In this document: positions 26,241 through 33,020 of the stretch, piece after piece
Layout of the letters: every line of letters starts with the position of its first letter
How positions within the stretch are numbered: the first letter of the stretch is position 1
Source: Candidatus Sulfotelmatobacter sp.
GTDB taxonomy: Bacteria; Acidobacteriota; Terriglobia; Terriglobales; Acidobacteriaceae
Direction of reading: 5' to 3'
NCBI GenBank assembly: GCA_030039165.1
Contig: JASHQM010000113.1
Span: 1 to 42,891 of the forward strand
DNA: 42,891 bases
Position numbers and translations under genes: made by a program
Notes under the pieces: generated by a model
Database searches by the model: none
What the model saw: the letters and a program-made list of their open reading frames with translations, nothing else
Told to the model about the DNA's origin: nothing

Positions 26241-27089
26241 ATGCCGTCGGGAAAATTGCGCATTTCGGGAATCTTGCTTCTTCTGGTAGCTGGAACTGCG
26301 CTGGCGCAGGTGTCTACGGAACCTTCAATGCAGAAGTTGATTCCGCGTCAACACCGGCCACGGTATGTGGCGCCGGGTACACCAGCACCCGTCTATGACC
26401 CCATACGGCACGTAACTGTTTCGTACAACACTATCTGGGCGGGCTATGCGGTGACCGGTACTGATTTCACCTACGTACAAGGCTCCTGGAGGGTAAGCGC
26501 CGTCGACTGTACCCAAACCCCAAACAGCTTTTCGTCAGAGTGGGTGGGTATTGACGGGTGGAGTTCGGACACGGTCGAGCAAACGGGAACCGATGCCGAC
26601 TGCATCGGCAAGAATCCGTTTTATTACGTGTGGTACGAGTTCTACCCCGTGGATACCATCGTGATCAGCGACGTCTCGATAACTCCAGGCGACCGCTTCT
26701 CCGCGTGGGTTTCCTACGATGGCGACAAACTGTATACCGTCTCGATCACCAACGACACCACAGGCCAGTCCTTCAGCACGCAAGTGGCGTTCGCTGGAGC
26801 GGGAGGTCCCGTGCCCGAGCGGAATTCTGCCGAATGGATCGAAGAAATGGACGGCCCACAACTCGCCGACTTTGGCACCGACCGCTTTGGTGAGTTTTAC
26901 ACTCATGCAGCTGGCGGCTCCAATTCTGCGACCGATTCTGGGGTGTCGGGGATAATCAGCGATTTCGGTGATGGGGTGCAGCTGGCTATTTCCGCGAAAG
27001 ATGGCGCCAACGGCGGCCCCAACACAGCCGTTCCATCGCCACTCGATGCAGATGGGGCCAGTTTCAAAGTGACCTGGAAATCGGAGTGA
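26241..27089 (+). CDS. Secreted G1 family glutamic endopeptidase (eqolisin), copy 1
   Basis: A 282-aa exported protease. The start is ATG 26241 with AGGAGG 4 bp upstream. The signal peptide (about 1-22, ILLLLVAGTALAQ) is followed by a short ~40-residue pro-like stretch and the eqolisin domain. Family hallmarks are WAGYAVTG, SSEWVGIDGW, VEQTGTD with the catalytic Gln at about 114, VWYEFYP, and NSAEWIEE with the catalytic Glu at about 198, then LADFGT. Both members of the Gln/Glu dyad known from scytalidoglutamic peptidase are present. Eqolisins are acid-active, pepstatin-insensitive proteases known mostly from fungi. Export plus the tandem copy suggest an acid-environment extracellular proteolytic role (inference). 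Confidence 0.93.
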   Translation: MPSGKLRISGILLLLVAGTALAQVSTEPSMQKLIPRQHRPRYVAPGTPAPVYDPIRHVTVSYNTIWAGYAVTGTDFTYVQGSWRVSAVDCTQTPNSFSSEWVGIDGWSSDTVEQTGTDADCIGKNPFYYVWYEFYPVDTIVISDVSITPGDRFSAWVSYDGDKLYTVSITNDTTGQSFSTQVAFAGAGGPVPERNSAEWIEEMDGPQLADFGTDRFGEFYTHAAGGSNSATDSGVSGIISDFGDGVQLAISAKDGANGGPNTAVPSPLDADGASFKVTWKSE

Positions 27090-27157
27090 TACGCCGAAAG
27101 CCGCCCCCGGCGTGGCTTTGCCCCGGTTCGTTTTTTGCAAAATGTCCTAAAAGCATC

Positions 27158-27186
27158 TTGACCTTCCGCCGCTTCCGTATAAGAAT
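27158..27186 (+). promoter_or_regulatory. Possible promoter between the two G1 peptidase genes
   Basis: TTGACC (27158-27163) is followed by TATAAGAAT (27178-27186). The spacing is 14 bp to TATAAG or 16 bp to TAAGAA, so it is close to but not a clean sigma-70 pair. It lies 63-91 bp upstream of the second peptidase start and may give it independent expression. Confidence 0.3.
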
Positions 27187-27248
27187 AGCGCGGGTCTCGG
27201 GCAGCACGGCCGAAGCCCATTTCTCAATTCTCAGCCCAGGGAGTATGT

Positions 27249-28088
27249 ATGCTATCGAAAGGTTTAAGGTTCTCCGCAGTTTCGTTAGTACTTGCCCTTT
27301 CACCTGCCTTCTCGCAGGTTTCCAGCACGCCAGCCAGCGAAACCGCCGCGCCGCGCCAACACGCGCCGCGCAAGGTTTACACCGGCGTTCTACCGCAAGT
27401 GATCGGTAATGTTACGGTGGAAGAGAGCACAAACTGGAGCGGATACGCCGTCACCGGATCCTCGTTCACCAAGGCTCTCGGTTCCTGGACAGTTCCAACC
27501 GTCGACTGCTCGGAGACCCCAAATACTTATGCGGCTTTCTGGGTGGGCATCGATGGCTGGACTTCCAGCACGGTCGAGCAGACCGGAACCGACTCCGACT
27601 GCGACGGAAGAACCCCCTCCTATTACGCGTGGTACGAGTTTTACCCCAGCCCGTCGTTCCTGATTTCCAGTGTTTCGGTCGCGCCGGGCGATCAGATGTC
27701 TGCCTCGGTGACTTACAGCAGCAGCACCAAGAAATTCACGATCAAAATCACAAACGAAACTACTGGCAAGTCCTACAGCAAGAGTGCGACAGTGTCGAGT
27801 GCGAAAAGGTCATCGGCTGAATGGATTGCTGAGGCGCCCTGCTGCACAAACGGTGGTGGAATACTTCCGCTCGCTGATTTTGGTACGGTCGACCTTGGCA
27901 AGGATTTTACGGGCGTAAGCAACACCAACCACGCTACAAATTCCGCGAAATCGGGTGCGATCGGCGCTTTTGGCTCGAGCGTCTACGAATCCATCATGGT
28001 GAACGGCAGTACGGGAGCGGATGAAGCCGTGCCGTCTGGCCTATCTTCCGATGGAACCAGCTTCACTGTGCAGTGGGATTCTGAATAA
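27249..28088 (+). CDS. Secreted G1 family glutamic endopeptidase (eqolisin), copy 2
   Basis: A 279-aa paralogue of the preceding gene. ATG 27249 has AGGGAG 6 bp upstream; an ATG 4 bp earlier is in another frame. The signal peptide is about 1-23 (AVSLVLALSPAFSQ). The eqolisin domain is intact: WSGYAVTG, AAFWVGIDGW, VEQTGTD (catalytic Gln about 111), AWYEFYP and SSAEWIAE (catalytic Glu about 191), then LADFGT. It has an extra Cys pair (APCCTNGGG) right after the catalytic Glu region that is absent in copy 1. The two proteins are clearly related along their whole length but far from identical, so the duplication is old. A strong terminator follows. Confidence 0.93.
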   Translation: MLSKGLRFSAVSLVLALSPAFSQVSSTPASETAAPRQHAPRKVYTGVLPQVIGNVTVEESTNWSGYAVTGSSFTKALGSWTVPTVDCSETPNTYAAFWVGIDGWTSSTVEQTGTDSDCDGRTPSYYAWYEFYPSPSFLISSVSVAPGDQMSASVTYSSSTKKFTIKITNETTGKSYSKSATVSSAKRSSAEWIAEAPCCTNGGGILPLADFGTVDLGKDFTGVSNTNHATNSAKSGAIGAFGSSVYESIMVNGSTGADEAVPSGLSSDGTSFTVQWDSE

Positions 28089-28111
28089 CCTCCCTGTCAA
28101 TTAGCTGACGG

Positions 28112-28144
28112 AACCCCGCTCCACTCGAGCGGGGTTGCTTTTTT
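28112..28144 (+). terminator. Intrinsic terminator after the G1 peptidase pair
   Basis: A perfect 9-bp stem AACCCCGCT (28112-28120) / AGCGGGGTT (28128-28136) with a 7-nt loop is followed by GC and a run of six T (28139-28144). This is the clearest rho-independent terminator in the window. Confidence 0.9.
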
Positions 28145-28145
28145 C

Positions 28146-28715
28146 ATGGCTCGCGATAGACTTCAACTGCTCATTTCCAGGAGTGCGACGAATATCACAT
28201 TGGGCACGAGAAAAGCGAAGTCGGAACCGGACCCTCGATCCAGCCGTCCCTATGCGCCCGGCTATGGATTCCCCACGACGAGAAAGGGCCTGCTCCCATG
28301 GAGTTGGGCTGAGCAGCGCTTGAAGAAGTCGCACAACTATTGGATTACAACCGTCAAGCCCCAGGGTTCTCCGCATACTATGGTGGTCTGGGGTTTGTGG
28401 CAGGGCGGGCGGTTCGTCTTCAGCACGGGAGGCAAATCGCGGAAAGCACGCAATCTTGCCCAGAATAAAGAATGCATCGTTTGCACGGAGCTTACGAACG
28501 AAGCAGTGATTGTTGAAGGTGTGGCCGAAATCGCCGACGTGGCTGCGCGACGTAAATTTCTTCTCCCTTATGAGCGCAAGTACAAATTCGATATGAGCGG
28601 AATGAGGGACGATATCCTGGCCATGAAAGAGCCGGTTTTCGTCATACAGCCACGAGTCGTGTTTGGATTCTGGGAAAAATACTTTCAGAGCAGGTCTACG
28701 CGGTGGAAGTTCTAG
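28146..28715 (+). CDS. Pyridoxamine-5'-phosphate oxidase-like flavoprotein
   Basis: The frame runs 189 codons from ATG 28146. The split-barrel domain begins around residue 48 (LPWSWAEQRLKKSHNYWITTVKPQGSPHTMVVWG). It continues with FVFSTGGKSRKARNLAQNKECIVC and VIVEGVAEI, typical of PNPOx-like FMN- or F420-binding proteins of about 150-170 aa. The start is doubtful: the ATG lies 1 bp after the terminator T-tract and has no ribosome site, and residues 1-30 look non-family. A later alternative start, such as TTG near 28200, is possible. Function could be a general reductase. The ligand is not determined. No partner genes are adjacent. Confidence 0.8.
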   Translation: MARDRLQLLISRSATNITLGTRKAKSEPDPRSSRPYAPGYGFPTTRKGLLPWSWAEQRLKKSHNYWITTVKPQGSPHTMVVWGLWQGGRFVFSTGGKSRKARNLAQNKECIVCTELTNEAVIVEGVAEIADVAARRKFLLPYERKYKFDMSGMRDDILAMKEPVFVIQPRVVFGFWEKYFQSRSTRWKF

Positions 28716-29030
28716 TCGTGACCGCGAACGCTCGCAATTGCGAGCTTGCCTGCCCTCGTTCAGGTCCAATCAGGCTCTTTTTTCGAACTCTCAAGTTCCG
28801 CTATTGACAGGGCCAGTTCCTGCCGCATGGCTGGGAGTGCAATCGGTGTTTCGCCAATTGACTCGCGGCCGTTTGGTATCGCAACGTGGCAGGACAAAAT
28901 CGGAAGGCGTATTCCCCGGGGCACCCGCACTGAGCGCCTCGTTCGCTTAGATCCTTTCCTTCGTAACCATGCGACAATCGCCTGCGGGCGGAACGTATCA
29001 TCGACGTTCCCTCTGATTTAGAATAGAGAT
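28716..29030. other. Intergenic region with 16-bp perfect palindrome and nuoB upstream sequence
   Basis: A perfect palindrome GCTCGCAATTGCGAGC (28730-28745) lies just after the flavoprotein stop, without a T-tract. The remainder has no credible ORF. TAGAAT (29019-29024) resembles a -10 but is only 6 bp before the nuoB ATG and has no -35 at correct spacing, so a leaderless start is possible but unproven. Confidence 0.4.
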
Positions 29031-29591
29031 ATGGCCCGCGAGCTGAACTTCGGCCCTTACGTCGACATCCATGATGGTAAAAAAGTCGTCAAGGACCTTA
29101 CTTACGGCAATCCGACTCCTGAGGGGCTGATTCTGACCACGCTCGACTCGGCCGTAAACTGGATGCGCAAAGGTTCGATTTGGCCGATGACTTTCGGCCT
29201 TGCCTGCTGCGCCATCGAAATGATGTCGATGGGCGCGTCACGTTTTGACATTGCACGCTTCGGAGCTGAGGTCTTTCGTCCCTCGCCTCGACAGAGTGAT
29301 CTGATGATTATCGCCGGGCGCGTTTCCAACAAAATGGCGCCCGTGATCCGTCAATTATGGGAGCAGATGCCGGAACCGAAGTGGGTGATTTCCATGGGTG
29401 CTTGCGCGACCTCCGGCGGAGTTTTCCAGAATTACGCATTAGTGCAGAGCGTCAACCAGGTGATTCCGGTCGACGTTTATGTTCCTGGCTGCCCGCCGCG
29501 GCCAGAGCAGCTGATCTATGCCATCACGCTGTTGCAGGAAAAAATTCAGAATCAACGGGGAACCATACACAAAGCCCTGAATCTGGGTTGA
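29031..29591 (+). CDS. nuoB: NADH-quinone oxidoreductase subunit B (stand-alone)
   Basis: The 186-aa subunit of Complex I holds the last iron-sulfur cluster, N2, next to the quinone pocket. The four cluster ligands are present: tandem Cys in [10 protein letters not shown] (59-60), GACATSGG (125) and [10 protein letters not shown] (154). It also contains [23 protein letters not shown], typical of NuoB. It has no adjacent nuo genes: nuoA, nuoC and nuoD are about 11 kb downstream on the same strand. The ATG has only a weak AGAG upstream. Whether this is the only nuoB of the genome cannot be seen here. Confidence 0.96.
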   Translation: MARELNFGPYVDIHDGKKVVKDLTYGNPTPEGLILTTLDSAVNWMRKGSIWPMTFGLACCAIEMMSMGASRFDIARFGAEVFRPSPRQSDLMIIAGRVSNKMAPVIRQLWEQMPEPKWVISMGACATSGGVFQNYALVQSVNQVIPVDVYVPGCPPRPEQLIYAITLLQEKIQNQRGTIHKALNLG

Positions 29592-29770
29592 TAGGTTCGG
29601 TGTCCTTAATCGTCTCTAGCCCCTGCTACAACTTCTCTAAGCTGCTGTTTTCCAGCTACTTGCAGAAACGGGAATCCGATGGTGCGTTCTCGCCGCGATC
29701 CACGAAACTATTTTTCTCCGAGCGGAATCTAAATAGACGGGTGGCGCAGGTAGCAGTTGTTCAATGCAAA

Positions 29771-29828
29771 AAGGGGACCGCGCGCTTAGGTGACCCGGGT
29801 GAAACTGCCCGGCTGTGGAAGGTGTCCC
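29771..29828 (+). promoter_or_regulatory. Potential structured mRNA leader of the zinc-ribbon gene
   Basis: An outer pairing GGGAC (29774-29778) / GTCCC (29824-29828) ends right at the ATG and would sequester the ribosome site GGAAGGTG. An inner hairpin CCGGGT / GCCCGG (29795-29812) has a GAAACT loop. The arrangement could gate translation. It does not match a riboswitch class I know. The remaining part of 29592-29770 holds nothing recognised. Confidence 0.35.
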
Positions 29829-30065
29829 ATGCTGACTAGATTAATGGATATGTTTTTTGGTTGCCGGCATTCGCGCTACAGCTTTCCCGTAACACTTCGC
29901 GGAGCTGTCCGCCGCAATCCTGCCAGTTCGCTGACCGGCACGTATGTGGTTTGTCTCGATTGCGGCAGAGAGTTCCCCTATGACTGGCAGCAGATGAGAG
30001 TCATCGACTCGGCGGCCGAAAAGCGCGCCTACGTGGCGTCGCTTGCGGCTCGGCACGCAGCGTAA
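29829..30065 (+). CDS. Small zinc-ribbon-like protein, 78 aa
   Basis: The start was set at ATG 29829 with GGAAGGTG upstream; the frame also reads from 29790, across the leader structure. Four potential metal ligands are visible: FGCRHS (Cys and His) and VVCLDCGREFPYDW (CxxC). The body is basic with a helical C-terminus (AAEKRAYVASLAARH). The SFPVT...GTYVVCLDCGREFPYDW layout gives a compact two-strand zinc-ribbon feel, without any recognised catalytic domain. Cytoplasmic. Function is unknown. It lies between nuoB and a kinase gene but shares no obvious pathway with either. Confidence 0.75.
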   Translation: MLTRLMDMFFGCRHSRYSFPVTLRGAVRRNPASSLTGTYVVCLDCGREFPYDWQQMRVIDSAAEKRAYVASLAARHAA

Positions 30066-30066
30066 A

Positions 30067-30079
30067 GGTGCGAAGCACC
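30067..30079 (+). other. Short hairpin GGTGC-GAA-GCACC after the zinc-ribbon stop
   Basis: A perfect 5-bp stem with a GAA loop lies directly after the TAA, followed within 6 bp by a short TTTT. It could be a weak terminator, but the stem is short and the T-run is short and interrupted. Confidence 0.35.
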
Positions 30080-30277
30080 CTAGGTTTTCACTAGCGACGG
30101 TCATCGTTTACAAGGGTGCATCACGTATTGAGGAACAGGGACACGTTTAAGGCGCTGGTGTCCGGATTCTCCGTTAGCTTTCGCTCATTGCAACGCGGCG
30201 GCAGCTGCGAGCTGAGCTTTACTCTGCCTCGAAGGCGTCAGCCCTAAACAGCTAAAGAGATTACGTGATCGTGCGGG

Positions 30278-30283
30278 TATAAT
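30278..30283 (+). promoter_or_regulatory. Consensus -10 TATAAT just upstream of the kinase gene
   Basis: A perfect TATAAT ends 13 bp before the ATG at 30297. No -35 lies at 16-18 bp. Transcription would begin about 6-7 bp before the ATG, leaving almost no leader and no Shine-Dalgarno. The rest of 30080-30277 shows nothing I can support. Confidence 0.5.
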
Positions 30284-30296
30284 TCTGCGCACGGTT

Positions 30297-32966
30297 ATGT
30301 CTATAACGAATGGCACCAAGCTGGGACCCTATGAAGTTATCGCGCTGATCGGAGCCGGAGGCATGGGCGAGGTATACCGCGCCCGCGATGCTCGCCTGGG
30401 GCGCGATGTCGCGTTGAAGGTTCTGCCGGAATCGTTCGCCCACGATACTGAACGCCTGCGGCGGTTTGAGCAGGAGGCTCGTGCGGTCGCGACTCTCAAT
30501 CATCCCAATATTCTGGCCTTGTACGACATTGGCGCTCAGGATAGCCGACCGTACCTGGTCTCCGAATTGCTGGAAGGCCAAAGTCTGCGCGAACTTCTGC
30601 AGGATGGTCCGATACCGGCGAGAAAAGCCGCTGACTACGCCGTACAGGTGGCGTCTGGGCTGGCCGCAGCACACGAAAAGGGAATCGTTCACCGCGACCT
30701 CAAGCCGGAAAACGTCTTCATCACCAAGGAAGGACGTGCCAAGATTCTCGATTTTGGGCTGGCCAAACTGGCTCGGCCCGCTACGTCCAGTCCGGCAGGT
30801 TCCGATGGCCTTACCCTGACAAGTTCGCCGACCGAGGCGGGCGTGGTCATGGGCACTGCGGGCTACATGTCGCCGGAGCAGGTGCGTGGAGAAGCAATCG
30901 ACCATCGCACTGACATCTTTGCCTTTGGCGCGGTGCTCTACGAAATGATCTCGGGTCAGCGGGCTTTTCGCCGCGATACTGCCGCCGAGACCATGACTGC
31001 GATTCTGAAGGAAGAGCCTCCGGAGTTGCCCGGCGATTCCAAAGTGATCTCACCAGCGCTCGACCGGATTGTGCGGCGATGCCTGGAAAAACAACCGGAA
31101 CAGCGGTTTCAATCGGCCCGCGATCTGGCATTTGCTCTGGGCACGCTGTCAGGGACGGATGCCAGCGCCGCCGTCCGCGCTGCAGCCGCGCCTGGGACTT
31201 CGCAGCGATTGAAATGGGCAGTTGCGGTCCTGGGGTTGCTTGTTATCGGAGCACTCGTCGGACTGTTTCTGCGAAAAACGCCGGTGGCTCGCCGCATGCA
31301 GTTTGCCTTGCCGGTTCCGGGAGAAGTCAGCCAGATGGCGCTTTCGGCTGACGGGCAGATGCTGGCCTTCGTCTCGCCTGATGACAACACGGGAGTACCG
31401 GAATTGTTCGTGCAACGCATTGGTGACCCCGCCGCGACTGAACTGGCCGATACCGAAGGCGCTAGTTATCCCTTTTGGTCGCCGGACAATGCATACATCG
31501 GCTTTTTCGCCAAATCCAAGCTCATGAAGGTTCCCGCTTCCGGCGGTTCGCCGCAGGCCATCACGGGCGCCCATGAAGGCCGCGGCGGAGCGTGGGGAGC
31601 GAAGAACGTAATCGTATTCACTCCCGAGGCTCAGGGTGGGATGCGGCGTGTGAATGCGGACGGTACAGGCGCGGCTCCTCTGAATCCAGCTCTGTACGGA
31701 AAAGGCGAGCAGTCGCACCGCTGGCCGGTATTCCTGCCCGATGGCGATCATTTTTTGTTCTGGGTAGGCAATTTTGTCAACAATCCGGATGATCGCATCG
31801 GTGGCATCTACGAAAGTTCGCTGGACGCAAAAGAGAAGAAACTGATCGTGCTAACCCACTCCAATGTCGGAGTAGCGCAAGGACATATTTTCTACCTGGA
31901 CTTAAAGCTCCGCCTGGTATCTTCGCCGTTCGACGTTTCCAAAGGTGTGGTCTCGGGCGAACCGCAGGTTGTGGCGGATTCGGTTCAATACTCGCCCTCG
32001 ATCATAATGGCTGCATTTTCCGTTGGGGCGGATGGAAGCTTGGTGTATTCCACCGGAACGGGGACATCACTATCGCAGTTAACCTGGCTCGACCGCAGTG
32101 GCAAAGAGATTGGCCATGTGGGTGAACCGGGAACTGTATCGAACCCCATCCTCTCTCCTGACAACCAGCGGGTCGCGGTAGACATCGCGGACCGGAAGGC
32201 CAACAACGTGGACATCTGGTTGCAGTCTGCAGAAGGCAACTCAAGCACGCGATTTACGTTTGGCTCCAGCGAAGACGTGAGCGGAGTGTGGTCGCGCGAT
32301 GGCAAGACCATTGCCTATCGCTCGGTAGGAGAGCAAGCTCAGCTCCTGGCAAAAACCGCTTCCGGCTTGGAGCGGGAGAGAACCGTGCTCTCCATCGACA
32401 TCAGCCAGGACATTCTGGCCAACTCGTGGACGCTGGATGATCAGCAGATTATGTGCACCATGTGGCTCTCGAACAGCTCCAGCGACCGCGCAACCGGGTT
32501 GTTCCTGGTTCCCGCGAGTGGTGGGCAACCGAAACCGTTCCTCGAGACCCGCGGTTCAGATCGCACAGGCCAGATTTCTCCCGATGGCAAGTGGGTGGCC
32601 TATGCTTCCACCGAATCCGGAGATTGGGAAATCTACGTTACTACTTTCCCCGGCGCCGTTGGCAAATGGCAAGTGTCCCGCGGAGGTGGCACCGAGCCGC
32701 GCTGGCGCGGCGATGGCAAAGAACTTTATTACATCGGACAATCCGGCATGCTGATGGCGGCCACCGTGTCGACTGAAGGCGGGTTTTCCAGCGGAACGCC
32801 TGCGCCGCTGTTCCAGCTTCGCGGCCGCCCTCATGTCTCTTCCACCGATCAATATACGTACGACGTCACAAAGGACGGCCAGCGATTCCTGGTGAACCGC
32901 TTCGTCAAGGCAGACCGTCCCACTCCACTGACGATTGTGCTGAATGCAACCGCCGTCAGGAAGTAG
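30297..32966 (+). CDS. Transmembrane Ser/Thr protein kinase with C-terminal TolB/PD40 propeller
   Basis: An 889-aa Hanks-type kinase. N-terminal kinase domain (about 11-285): Gly loop IGAGGMGEVYRARD, catalytic Lys in VALKVL (41), HRDLKPEN (132-139), DFGLAKL (152-158), activation segment ending GTAGYMSPEQ, DIFAFGAVLYEM and the C-lobe Arg. A single membrane helix is predicted at about 306-325 (WAVAVLGLLVIGALVGLFL). The exported part (about 330-889) is a TolB/WD40-like beta-propeller with repeated LSADGQMLAFVS, LSPDNQRVAV, WSRDGKTIAYRS and ISPDGKWVAYAS blocks. This arrangement is common in Acidobacteriota. The propeller is presumably the sensor and the kinase the output; ligand and targets are unknown. 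It is a single-gene unit, and uvrC ends convergent to it. Confidence 0.95.
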   Translation: MSITNGTKLGPYEVIALIGAGGMGEVYRARDARLGRDVALKVLPESFAHDTERLRRFEQEARAVATLNHPNILALYDIGAQDSRPYLVSELLEGQSLRELLQDGPIPARKAADYAVQVASGLAAAHEKGIVHRDLKPENVFITKEGRAKILDFGLAKLARPATSSPAGSDGLTLTSSPTEAGVVMGTAGYMSPEQVRGEAIDHRTDIFAFGAVLYEMISGQRAFRRDTAAETMTAILKEEPPELPGDSKVISPALDRIVRRCLEKQPEQRFQSARDLAFALGTLSGTDASAAVRAAAAPGTSQRLKWAVAVLGLLVIGALVGLFLRKTPVARRMQFALPVPGEVSQMALSADGQMLAFVSPDDNTGVPELFVQRIGDPAATELADTEGASYPFWSPDNAYIGFFAKSKLMKVPASGGSPQAITGAHEGRGGAWGAKNVIVFTPEAQGGMRRVNADGTGAAPLNPALYGKGEQSHRWPVFLPDGDHFLFWVGNFVNNPDDRIGGIYESSLDAKEKKLIVLTHSNVGVAQGHIFYLDLKLRLVSSPFDVSKGVVSGEPQVVADSVQYSPSIIMAAFSVGADGSLVYSTGTGTSLSQLTWLDRSGKEIGHVGEPGTVSNPILSPDNQRVAVDIADRKANNVDIWLQSAEGNSSTRFTFGSSEDVSGVWSRDGKTIAYRSVGEQAQLLAKTASGLERERTVLSIDISQDILANSWTLDDQQIMCTMWLSNSSSDRATGLFLVPASGGQPKPFLETRGSDRTGQISPDGKWVAYASTESGDWEIYVTTFPGAVGKWQVSRGGGTEPRWRGDGKELYYIGQSGMLMAATVSTEGGFSSGTPAPLFQLRGRPHVSSTDQYTYDVTKDGQRFLVNRFVKADRPTPLTIVLNATAVRK

Positions 32967-33020
32967 CGTTGGGAAGTTCGTGGGTGAGCACGAGACGAAG
33001 TGGCCTGTTGCAGCCGCGCC

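Noticed and set aside
29592..29828. Possible known riboswitch (c-di-GMP or cobalamin type) before the zinc-ribbon gene
   Set aside because: Short resemblances (GGTGA, GTGAAACTGCC) do not extend to the conserved cores of those classes. Only a generic structured leader is reported.
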